5,694 nt of DNA from Phycisphaerales bacterium (GTDB taxonomy: Bacteria; Planctomycetota; Phycisphaerae; Phycisphaerales; UBA1924): contig JAESSR010000328.1 of the NCBI GenBank assembly GCA_016764015.1, positions 1 to 5,694 of the forward strand. The letters are read 5' to 3'. How positions within the stretch are numbered: the stretch's first letter is position 1; every line of letters begins with the position of its first letter. Both the position numbers and the translations under genes were made by a program. The notes beneath the pieces are model-generated. The model worked only from the letters and a program-made list of their open reading frames with translations, was not told the DNA's origin and ran no database searches. Shown piece by piece: positions 1 through 5,694 of the stretch.

Positions 1-1521
1 CGAGGTCAGTTCCACCAAGCCCTTTCGGCGAATGATCCGTTTGACACCCCACCAAATCATCGGCAGGTACACCAACCCCGTCACCCAATACTCATGGCAT
101 GTGATCCGGTTGAACTCGCCTTTGAGCCGTTGTCGTCCTTCCCATGTGACGATCAATCGCATTCCCGAAAGCACGCCGAGGAAGCTCAAGAATCCTAGAG
201 CGAATCCGATGATTCCATATCGCTCAGTAAGCCAAACAGTGATGCCACCGCCCGACAGACCAACGATGAACACGCCGAGCACATACGCGACCCCGCGCAC
301 CCAGCCGAGTAGATAGAACGGGCGATCAATCCGGTGGGCTCCATGTAATAGCCACCAACTCCGTCCGACCATCATCCCCAGTATCGCAATGCCAAAGTCC
401 ACACTCATCATCGAGGCAAACAGCATCGTGAGCGCAAGCCCAACGGTGGTGCCGTAGCGAACAAGTATCACAACTGCAATTAACTGCACCCACCAAGGTA
501 CATGCAGCACCCAATCTCCAACGCGATGAAGCACCCCGTCGGCACCATGCCTATCGGGCACCGGTGCAAGATTCAGGTATCCCGTTTCCGGTGCAACGCC
601 GGGCTGGTCATGGCGATCAAAGAACGCGTTGAGATACCCAGCGGTTTCTTGTGACTGCATGAACGGCAAGAAGTGCGACGCATCAAGCATGATGAGCTTT
701 GATGTCGGCATCATCTCATGATGCAACTCCGCGCCCCACGCCGGCACCAAAGGGTCATATCGCCCATGAAGAATCATCACCGGCGTCGTAATCGTCGGCA
801 TGATCCGCGTTAGCTCCCGCTGGTCTGAGTCCCAAAAACTCCACAGCCATCCAATCCGCAAATCGCGTGTCCCAAGCACACCAAAGTGTGGAATTAAATC
901 CGGCACAAAACTGATAGCGCCCAAGCCCACAGCATACTTCACATGTTCAAAGAAATATGACCCGCTCCCTTCGCTCTCCTGTGCACCGACCGAAGCGAGC
1001 ATGGTTAACGATGCGACGCGGTCTGGGTCAAGGTTTGCCATTTGGAGACCTACGCCTCCGCCGTTGGACCAGCCAACAAGATGCACGCGGTCAACATCCA
1101 TCGAATCAAGAAACGAGAACATGTGCCTCGCTTGCACACGGTATGACACATCATCGCCCATCTCAGATTGTGCAAACCCAACCAAGTCGGGCGAATATAC
1201 AGCCCGATTGCCACCCGTCAACAGCCCGCCGATCCGTGCAAAGTCGGTTCCCATACCTGGGGCACCATGCATCAACAGCACCGGCGTCTTCGCATCCGGA
1301 TCTTCATCCGCCCATGCGCCCCATTGTTGATACACGACATCGAGCATCTCGCCGGCGATTACTTCGCCATCGTGCCCGCGGTTAGAGATCACTACCGATG
1401 GCCGATCTGCGCCGGGCAGCAGCGAGTCATTTATCCCGCCACTCATCAGTTGAAATACATGGGATGCAATCAGCACCATCAAATACACAACAGCCAGAAT
1501 GATCTTCGATGGTTTACTCAT
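1..1521 (-). CDS. Alpha/beta hydrolase fused to a multi-pass membrane domain (3' end beyond window)
   Basis: The frame is open for 507 codons from the ATG at 1521 to the left edge with no stop, so the C-terminus is missing. Residues 7-25 form a hydrophobic N-terminal anchor. Residues about 80-302 are an alpha/beta hydrolase. They contain an oxyanion-hole motif HGAPGMG (85-91), a nucleophile elbow GWSNGG with Ser152, the acid Asp256 in GRYDPLVP, and His283 in DASHFLP. The triad is therefore complete and the enzyme should be active; a cap region lies around 182-240. After a linker (about 303-340) come roughly five hydrophobic segments (about 343-372, 373-392, 404-428, 435-458, 479-495). The last carries EYW...VYLP...W followed by a basic stretch, which recalls the membrane lead-in of some ATP-grasp 'carboxylate-amine ligase'-like proteins. 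The start overlaps the rlmN stop by 8 bases and no strong ribosome binding site precedes it, so translational coupling is likely. The substrate is unknown: esterase, lipase or another C-X hydrolase are all possible. The hydrolase fold call is firm; the role of the membrane half is not. Confidence 0.88.
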   Translation of the reverse strand, partial: MSKPSKIILAVVYLMVLIASHVFQLMSGGINDSLLPGADRPSVVISNRGHDGEVIAGEMLDVVYQQWGAWADEDPDAKTPVLLMHGAPGMGTDFARIGGLLTGGNRAVYSPDLVGFAQSEMGDDVSYRVQARHMFSFLDSMDVDRVHLVGWSNGGGVGLQMANLDPDRVASLTMLASVGAQESEGSGSYFFEHVKYAVGLGAISFVPDLIPHFGVLGTRDLRIGWLWSFWDSDQRELTRIMPTITTPVMILHGRYDPLVPAWGAELHHEMMPTSKLIMLDASHFLPFMQSQETAGYLNAFFDRHDQPGVAPETGYLNLAPVPDRHGADGVLHRVGDWVLHVPWWVQLIAVVILVRYGTTVGLALTMLFASMMSVDFGIAILGMMVGRSWWLLHGAHRIDRPFYLLGWVRGVAYVLGVFIVGLSGGGITVWLTERYGIIGFALGFLSFLGVLSGMRLIVTWEGRQRLKGEFNRITCHEYWVTGLVYLPMIWWGVKRIIRRKGLVELTS

Positions 1522-2686
1522 CAGTGAATGATTGGCCTTTGCTCGCGGATGTGTTCATCTGTACAAGTTTTCTTTTGCGGATCTCCGCCGTCCCAAGCTG
1601 CCCGCATGCGGCCATCGAATCTCGCCCCTTTGTCCGCCTTCGATTCACAAACAATCCCAGCTTCATCAGGCGCGTCACAAACTGATCGGTCTGCTCCTCA
1701 GTCGGTGCGGGCCAAGGCGAATCTCGGCGTGGGTTATAAGGGATGATGTTCAACAACCCGCCGTGCCCTTTGCCTTTCGCTCGCGTTGGATCCTTTGAGA
1801 ACGGCTGCATCCATGCTGCGAGTTCTACCGCGTGCTCGTCCGCATCGTTCACACCCGGGATCAGCACATACTCGATCATAATCTTCCGCCCGCCCCGAAC
1901 TTCTCGGAGTTCTAGAAGAATGTCTTGGAGCGCCTGCATATTCCATTTCTTATTGATCGGCATCAACTTCGATCGCACCTCGTCATTCGACGCATTGAGC
2001 GACAACGCCAAGCCCAAGCGTTTCCACCCGCGAACCTGCACGAGTTCCTTGATCCGTTCGAGCCCATCGACCCGTCCGACGGTCGAGATCGTAATCGAAG
2101 CCATCGGGATGTTGACACCATTGTGATCCGTCAGGCACTCGATTGCCTTGAGCACTTCATCAAGATTATCCATAGGCTCACCCATGCCCATAAAGACAAT
2201 GTTGTCGATGTGGATGCCTTCGATGAACCGGGCCGCCCACCATTGGGCGACGATCTCGGCTGCGGTCAACGATCGGATCAGCCCCATCTGGGCTGTCTCG
2301 CAGAAATCACATCCCAACGCGCATCCGACCTGCGATGAAACACACAGGGTGTGCGTCTTGCGTTTCGAGCGTCCGACCATCGGAATGATTACCGATTCGA
2401 TATCATCGAAATCAATCCCGCGATCGACGAGCCGGTGATTTGGGTTGGGCAGGCGTTGCACAAACTTGATCGTCACCCCTTCGTCGCCCGGCTCTTCCTG
2501 ACGAGTGGCAATCGTGGGCATCTCAATCTTCGCGATCCCGGATTCCATCAAGCCGTCACAGAAAATCGCCTTGTACGCTGCCTTCGCCTTGCCCCGCCCG
2601 ATCCCAACAGCCGTGCAGCGTTCTTGGTACGCCGCCAGCGTGAGCCCCAACGGGGAGATCGGGTTGATTTCATCAGCGATTGTCAT
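1514..2686 (-). CDS. rlmN: 23S rRNA (adenine2503-C2)-methyltransferase RlmN, radical SAM
   Basis: RlmN uses S-adenosylmethionine and a 4Fe-4S cluster to place a methyl group on C2 of A2503 in 23S rRNA and, in E. coli, A37 of some tRNAs. Counting from the ATG at 2686 (390 residues), the cluster motif CALGCDFC gives Cys122, Cys126 and Cys129. The two cysteines needed for the methyl-transfer mechanism are present: Cys115 in TLCVSSQVGC and Cys361 in AACGQL. GMGEPMDN, LMPINKKWN and EYVLIPGVND are further family signatures. The length fits the family. The frame extends 12 codons upstream to a GTG at 2722, but that GTG lies inside the palindromic intergenic repeat, so I prefer the ATG. No strong ribosome binding site precedes either start; a GGAG at 2704-2707 is 17 bases from the ATG, which is too far. 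The gene sits after a probable terminator and overlaps the downstream hydrolase gene. A Cfr-type resistance enzyme is less likely because the motifs and context are those of housekeeping RlmN. Confidence 0.96.
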   Translation of the reverse strand: MTIADEINPISPLGLTLAAYQERCTAVGIGRGKAKAAYKAIFCDGLMESGIAKIEMPTIATRQEEPGDEGVTIKFVQRLPNPNHRLVDRGIDFDDIESVIIPMVGRSKRKTHTLCVSSQVGCALGCDFCETAQMGLIRSLTAAEIVAQWWAARFIEGIHIDNIVFMGMGEPMDNLDEVLKAIECLTDHNGVNIPMASITISTVGRVDGLERIKELVQVRGWKRLGLALSLNASNDEVRSKLMPINKKWNMQALQDILLELREVRGGRKIMIEYVLIPGVNDADEHAVELAAWMQPFSKDPTRAKGKGHGGLLNIIPYNPRRDSPWPAPTEEQTDQFVTRLMKLGLFVNRRRTKGRDSMAACGQLGTAEIRKRKLVQMNTSASKGQSFTDE

Positions 2687-2714
2687 CGGAGAAGGATAGA
2701 CATCTCCATTCTTC

Positions 2715-2743
2715 CGTGGCACAGGCGTCCCGCCTGTGGTCTT
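2715..2743. repeat. Palindromic intergenic repeat, copy A
   Basis: This copy contains a perfect 8-bp palindrome, CACAGGCG-TCC-CGCCTGTG (2720-2738). Its outer part, cgtggcacaggcgtc (2715-2729), is the exact reverse complement of 2783-2797 in copy B. The two copies are thus inverted relative to each other, about 26 bases apart. Similar short palindromes built on CACAGGC...GCCTGTG are, as I recall, common between genes in planctomycetes and some relatives. The copy overlaps the extended reading frame of rlmN. Confidence 0.8.
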
Positions 2744-2764
2744 GATTCATAGATTTCACCACAT

Positions 2765-2794
2765 AAAAAAAGACACAGGTGAGACGCCTGTGCC
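2765..2794 (-). terminator. Probable intrinsic terminator of the SPFH gene, built from repeat copy B
   Basis: Read on the minus strand, a stem GGCACAGG with partner CCTGTGTC (2772-2794, one internal C-A mismatch next to a short loop) is followed at once by seven T residues (2771-2765). It starts 24 bases after the stop codon of the SPFH gene. This is the usual form of a rho-independent terminator. It would separate the SPFH transcript from rlmN, although the competing long A-B hairpin could change its strength. Confidence 0.65.
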
Positions 2795-2797
2795 ACG
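2770..2797. repeat. Palindromic intergenic repeat, copy B (inverted)
   Basis: This copy contains CACAGGTG-AGA-CGCCTGTG (2774-2792), a palindrome with one T-G position. Together with copy A it can form one long hairpin. That hairpin has 15 perfect pairs (2715-2729 with 2783-2797), a mismatch, eight more pairs including one wobble, a one-base bulge at 2739 and four further pairs. The loop is about 26 bases. This doublet arrangement resembles REP/REPIN-type elements. Confidence 0.8.
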
Positions 2798-2818
2798 AGT
2801 TCTATAGCACTTTACAGT

Positions 2819-4438
2819 TTAGTTCTCATCCTCAGCATCCTTAACCATCTGATCAAGCATGGTGCCAATGAGTGCGACGGTTTCGCCGCTGGATTTGCCA
2901 TCGCTCGAACCCGTCACCATCACCCTTGGCGTGATCTCGATGCTGTTCTCGCCGATGACGCGAAGCACCTCGATCATCGCTGCATTGGCTTTGCCGATCT
3001 GATCCGCGATCATCTTGTACGCGTTGGCCTGAGCCGTCGCTTCGATCTCCACCGACTCGGCCTGCGCCCTCGCTTCGATGATCCGTTTTTCCTTATCCTG
3101 CTCTGCGATCTTCACCTCATACGAAGCCGTCGCGAGCCGTTTTTCTTCCTCAGCTTCCTGTGTGGTCTTGGAAAGTTCCTTCTGCTGCATCGCCGCCTTC
3201 TGCTGCTCCTGGAAGGTGATCTGTTCCTGCACCGCGATCTCACGATCCCGCTGCGTGTTGAGGAGTTGGCCGAGCGTTTCTTCATCACCGACATCGCCGA
3301 TGCGCACGCCTGTGATCGTCACACCCATGCGTGCCATCTCTTTGGATATCATCGCCAATGATTGCGATTCTTGAATCGAGCGCTGATTCACATAATCGAG
3401 CGCCTTGACACCCTCCGCGTTGTTCCTAAAAATCGCACGAACGGTCGAGTTCAACTTCGCCAACAAAGGCTCACGATCCGCGCCAAGTTTGGCAACCACA
3501 ATCGGCGCATTCTTAGGCTCGATTTTGTATTCAACACGGACATCAACCGGGAAGGTAAACCCATCGCTCGTGCGAACCGTAATCTCGCGCTGCTCGTTGT
3601 TATTTGCAGAATCGATGCGACCGCGCTGCCCCTCAGCGGCATACCCCTTCTCACCGGCAGTAAACCGAATAATCGTTTCCCGCGTCGAGATAATCGAAAC
3701 AGAATACGCCTTGGTGTTCACCGGATATTTCCCGGGATGCAAAGGCTCAGCGAGAATCCCCTTTTCGCCAGTATCGGCAAGAATCACCGGCTCATCGTCT
3801 ATTCCAACCATTACACTCAGTGTCGGCTCGGTTCCGAAGTTGCTCTTGAGCACCGCGACAGCCGCCGGCGGAACCTCAGTCGTGTCCACCATCGTCACCG
3901 TAAACAACTCAGGATTCAATCGATATTTTCCGGTGGTCAATACATTGGATTGAGAGCCCTTCCGCCCATTGCCCGTGGTCAAAAAGAACTTCGGGTTATC
4001 GACCATCTTCTTGAACTCTGCATTAGTCACCTCGGGCGCAAACACCTGACCCGGATCGAGCGGCAAACCATCAAGGGATTCAACCAAACCGATTTTATCC
4101 GCAGGGATAGTCACCAAAGGCTTCGTCTCCACATCAAAGATGACAGGCCAATACCACAAATGCCAACCCGGTGCGAGCACATCCGCCTGCGGGCCCGTTT
4201 CGCCATCGGTCGCTAAAATCATCCCCGGCGTCATGGAAGGGCCAAGCGCATTGCGCTTCACAATCCCCACCTGCGACGCCCCGACATACCGGATCGACGA
4301 GAGCGTAATTCCCACAAACAGCACCGCGATCCCCAGCGAGATCAACGCAATACGCGCCGCCTTCTGAGGCAAGCGAAAGGCGCTCGCGAAACAGAAAAAG
4401 GCTCCAAAGATTCCAATAAGAAGTGCGAGATTCGACAT
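2819..4438 (-). CDS. SPFH/Band 7 (flotillin- or stomatin-like) membrane protein with coiled coil
   Basis: The protein has 539 residues from the ATG at 4438, chosen because GGAGG lies just upstream; a 24-codon extension to 4510 would run through the likely promoter. Residues about 2-20 and 28-46 are membrane segments. Residues about 79-268 hold three related units, each with G..G, a PG-Y or TG-Y turn and a following beta-rich stretch. An SPFH-like domain follows (about 262-380, with REITVRTSDGFTFPVDVRVEY). Next comes a long charged, Glu/Gln/Ala-rich coiled coil (about 396-479), then a flotillin-like tail containing ITPRVMVTG. Proteins of this class form large membrane-bound oligomers that organise membrane microdomains or regulate membrane proteases. 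No protease or NfeD-like partner, often found beside such genes, lies in the window. The gene has its own divergent promoter region and a probable terminator, so it looks monocistronic. The fold call is firm; the subfamily and exact role are open. Confidence 0.9.
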   Translation of the reverse strand: MSNLALLIGIFGAFFCFASAFRLPQKAARIALISLGIAVLFVGITLSSIRYVGASQVGIVKRNALGPSMTPGMILATDGETGPQADVLAPGWHLWYWPVIFDVETKPLVTIPADKIGLVESLDGLPLDPGQVFAPEVTNAEFKKMVDNPKFFLTTGNGRKGSQSNVLTTGKYRLNPELFTVTMVDTTEVPPAAVAVLKSNFGTEPTLSVMVGIDDEPVILADTGEKGILAEPLHPGKYPVNTKAYSVSIISTRETIIRFTAGEKGYAAEGQRGRIDSANNNEQREITVRTSDGFTFPVDVRVEYKIEPKNAPIVVAKLGADREPLLAKLNSTVRAIFRNNAEGVKALDYVNQRSIQESQSLAMISKEMARMGVTITGVRIGDVGDEETLGQLLNTQRDREIAVQEQITFQEQQKAAMQQKELSKTTQEAEEEKRLATASYEVKIAEQDKEKRIIEARAQAESVEIEATAQANAYKMIADQIGKANAAMIEVLRVIGENSIEITPRVMVTGSSDGKSSGETVALIGTMLDQMVKDAEDEN

Positions 4439-4442
4439 ATAT

Positions 4443-4447
4443 CCTCC
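4443..4447 (-). promoter_or_regulatory. Ribosome binding site of the SPFH gene
   Basis: GGAGG on the minus strand lies four bases before the ATG at 4438. It decides the start codon in favour of this ATG over the upstream in-frame codons at 4510 and 4480, which have no comparable site. The spacing is slightly short but usable. Confidence 0.75.
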
Positions 4448-4481
4448 AGTGTAGTGACCAAGCGTCCATCGAGACGCCATT

Positions 4482-4512
4482 ATTATAGGACTTGTATACG
4501 CGGCGCGCACAA
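4482..4512 (-). promoter_or_regulatory. Candidate sigma-70-type promoter for the SPFH gene
   Basis: On the minus strand a perfect TATAAT -10 box (4487-4482) is preceded by TTGTGC as a possible -35 box (4512-4507). The spacer is 19 bases, longer than ideal. Transcription would start near 4475, leaving a leader of about 35 bases before the ATG at 4438. The -10 box is convincing; the -35 box is weak. Confidence 0.5.
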
Positions 4513-4593
4513 AGAACCCTCAGCGAGCTAATATGAACACCCGCGCCCCTCGTATTGGGATTCTGTCGCGACTGTTTTCATGTTTTTCGACCC

Positions 4594-4599
4594 AAAGGA
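4594..4599 (+). promoter_or_regulatory. Ribosome binding site of asnS
   Basis: AAAGGA ends nine bases before the ATG at 4609, a normal spacing. It supports this start, which also matches where AsnRS proteins begin. Confidence 0.6.
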
Positions 4600-4608
4600 C
4601 TGCCGACC

Positions 4609-5694
4609 ATGGCCTGGCTCAAGATCAAAGACGCATTCACTTCCGAACCCGCAACCACACTCACCATCAAAGGCTGGGTCCGCACCAAGCGAGATTCAAA
4701 GGCCGACGGCGGGCTTTCGTTCATCGCGATCAATGATGGGACATGCTTTGACTCGATTCAGGTCGTCGCACGCCATGACCTTGCCAACTACGAAGAAATC
4801 GCCAAGCTCGGCACTGGCTGCTCCGTCGAAGTCGATGGCGAACTCGTCGAATCCCAAGGCAAAGGGCAAACGGTTGAAATCCAAGCGTCAGCCATCCGTG
4901 TCATCGGCTGGGTCGAAGATCCTGAAACATACCCAGCCTCTAACAAACGCCACTCGTTTGAATACCTTCGCGAAGTCGCTCACCTGCGTTCACGCACCAA
5001 CACCTTTGGCGCCGTCGCACGCGTGCGTCACGCACTAAGCCAATCCGTTCATCGGTTCCTCGATGAGCAAGATTTCTATTGGGTTCATACCCCAATCATC
5101 ACCGGGTCAGACTGCGAAGGTGCGGGGGAGATGTTCCGCGTTTCCACTTTGGATTTCATGAACATCCCTAAAACGGAAGAAGGCGATGTCGACTTCTCCA
5201 AAGATTTCTTCGGCAAGGAATCTCACCTGACTGTTTCCGGGCAGCTCAATGTCGAGACCTATGCGTGCTCGCTCTCGCGTGTCTACACCTTTGGCCCAAC
5301 CTTCAGAGCCGAAAACTCCAACACATCCCGCCACTTGGCTGAGTTCTGGATGATCGAACCCGAGATCGCATTTGCTGATCTCCATGACGACATCGCCCTC
5401 GCCAGCGGCATGCTCCGCCGATGCGCTAGCGACCTGCTTGAAACACGAATGGACGATCTCAAGTTTTTCGATCTGCGTATCGAAAAAGGAATCATCGATC
5501 GCATGAAAATGATGGCCGAGACGCCCATCAAAACAATCACCTACACCGATGCGATCAAGATCCTTGAAACCTGCAACGAGAAGTTCGAGCATCAGGTCAA
5601 GTGGGGCATCGACATGCAGACCGAGCATGAGCGGTATTTGAGCGAGAAGCATTTCAAGCAGCCCGTCGCCGTGATCAACTACCCCAAGGACATC
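4609..5694 (+). CDS. asnS: Asparaginyl-tRNA synthetase (3' end beyond window)
   Basis: This cytoplasmic class IIb synthetase joins asparagine to tRNA-Asn using ATP. The frame is open for 362 codons from the ATG to the right edge; compared with the E. coli enzyme (466 residues) about 100 C-terminal residues, including motif 3, lie outside. Residues about 17-102 are the anticodon-binding OB fold ([12 protein letters not shown]...[11 protein letters not shown]). Motif 1 lies in [18 protein letters not shown] (151-168), followed by [14 protein letters not shown]. The AsnRS hallmark [20 protein letters not shown] lies at 200-219. Motif 2 lies in [22 protein letters not shown] (227-248). The string SEHERYL-type region ([16 protein letters not shown]) and NYPKDI near the edge also match the bacterial family. 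AspRS is excluded by the [13 protein letters not shown] form of motif 2. It is transcribed divergently from the SPFH gene. Presence of asnS indicates direct charging of tRNA-Asn. Confidence 0.97.
   Translation, partial: MAWLKIKDAFTSEPATTLTIKGWVRTKRDSKADGGLSFIAINDGTCFDSIQVVARHDLANYEEIAKLGTGCSVEVDGELVESQGKGQTVEIQASAIRVIGWVEDPETYPASNKRHSFEYLREVAHLRSRTNTFGAVARVRHALSQSVHRFLDEQDFYWVHTPIITGSDCEGAGEMFRVSTLDFMNIPKTEEGDVDFSKDFFGKESHLTVSGQLNVETYACSLSRVYTFGPTFRAENSNTSRHLAEFWMIEPEIAFADLHDDIALASGMLRRCASDLLETRMDDLKFFDLRIEKGIIDRMKMMAETPIKTITYTDAIKILETCNEKFEHQVKWGIDMQTEHERYLSEKHFKQPVAVINYPKDI

Noticed and set aside
326..514. A 62-codon minus-strand open frame rich in Cys
   Set aside because: It is out of frame with the hydrolase-membrane gene that spans this stretch, and the Cys spacing matches no known motif.
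800..1527. Several plus-strand open frames of 119-176 codons
   Set aside because: They overlap one another and lie opposite the hydrolase gene with its complete catalytic motifs; their proteins are low-complexity and Ser/Pro/Arg-rich.
1514..2686. RlmN homologue as a Cfr antibiotic-resistance methyltransferase
   Set aside because: The AACGQL, TLCVSSQVGC and GMGEPMDN contexts and the housekeeping neighbourhood fit RlmN, and there are no mobile elements carrying it.
3307..3314. CGCCTGTG inside the SPFH gene, matching half of the palindromic repeat
   Set aside because: It has no facing CACAGGCG partner and is explained by conserved coding sequence; an 8-base match by chance is unremarkable.
3362..4216. 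A 284-codon open frame on the plus strand
   Set aside because: It lies wholly opposite the SPFH gene, its protein is Arg/His-rich with no recognisable motif, and the minus-strand frame has clear family motifs.
4529..4534. TAATAT as a firm -10 box for asnS
   Set aside because: There is no credible -35 box 16-18 bases upstream, so it is mentioned only as a possibility.
4533..4736. A 67-codon plus-strand frame upstream of asnS that could be a leader peptide
   Set aside because: It runs out of frame into asnS, lacks a ribosome binding site, and has no run of Asn codons as an attenuation leader would.
5107..5652. A 181-codon minus-strand open frame
   Set aside because: It is the antisense of highly conserved asnS sequence and has no motif of its own.

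Overview
The window holds four protein genes: three in a row on the minus strand and one divergent gene on the plus strand. Coding density is high, base composition is moderately GC-rich, and there is no sign of phage, transposon or CRISPR material. The palindromic CACAGGCG-type intergenic repeat and the flavour of the proteins suggest a planctomycete-like bacterium (Planctomycetota, possibly Phycisphaerae). This is an inference from remembered patterns, not a database result.

Layout on the minus strand, in transcription order. From 4438 to 2819 lies a flotillin/stomatin-like SPFH membrane protein with two N-terminal membrane segments, three tandem PG-Y repeats, an SPFH domain and a long coiled coil. 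It is followed by a 132-base gap holding two inverted copies of a palindromic repeat. One copy plus a seven-T run looks like an intrinsic terminator for the SPFH gene. From 2686 to 1514 lies rlmN, the radical SAM enzyme that methylates C2 of A2503 in 23S rRNA and, in studied bacteria, A37 of some tRNAs. Its stop overlaps by 8 bases the start of a large membrane protein (1521 to the left edge, incomplete) that joins an N-terminal alpha/beta hydrolase, with its catalytic triad intact, to a multi-pass membrane region.

On the plus strand, from 4609 to the right edge, is the first 362 codons of asnS (asparaginyl-tRNA synthetase), very close to the well-studied bacterial enzyme. The 170 bases between asnS and the SPFH gene form a divergent control region with a plausible sigma-70-type promoter for the SPFH gene and a ribosome binding site for each gene.

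Functionally, rlmN and asnS are both translation housekeeping genes. The SPFH protein and the hydrolase fusion are membrane proteins of unknown exact role. The least ordinary items are the hydrolase-membrane fusion, whose end resembles the membrane lead-in of certain ATP-grasp ligase-like proteins, the repeat-bearing SPFH protein, and the palindromic repeat pair. I did not find convincing evidence of a wholly new system.
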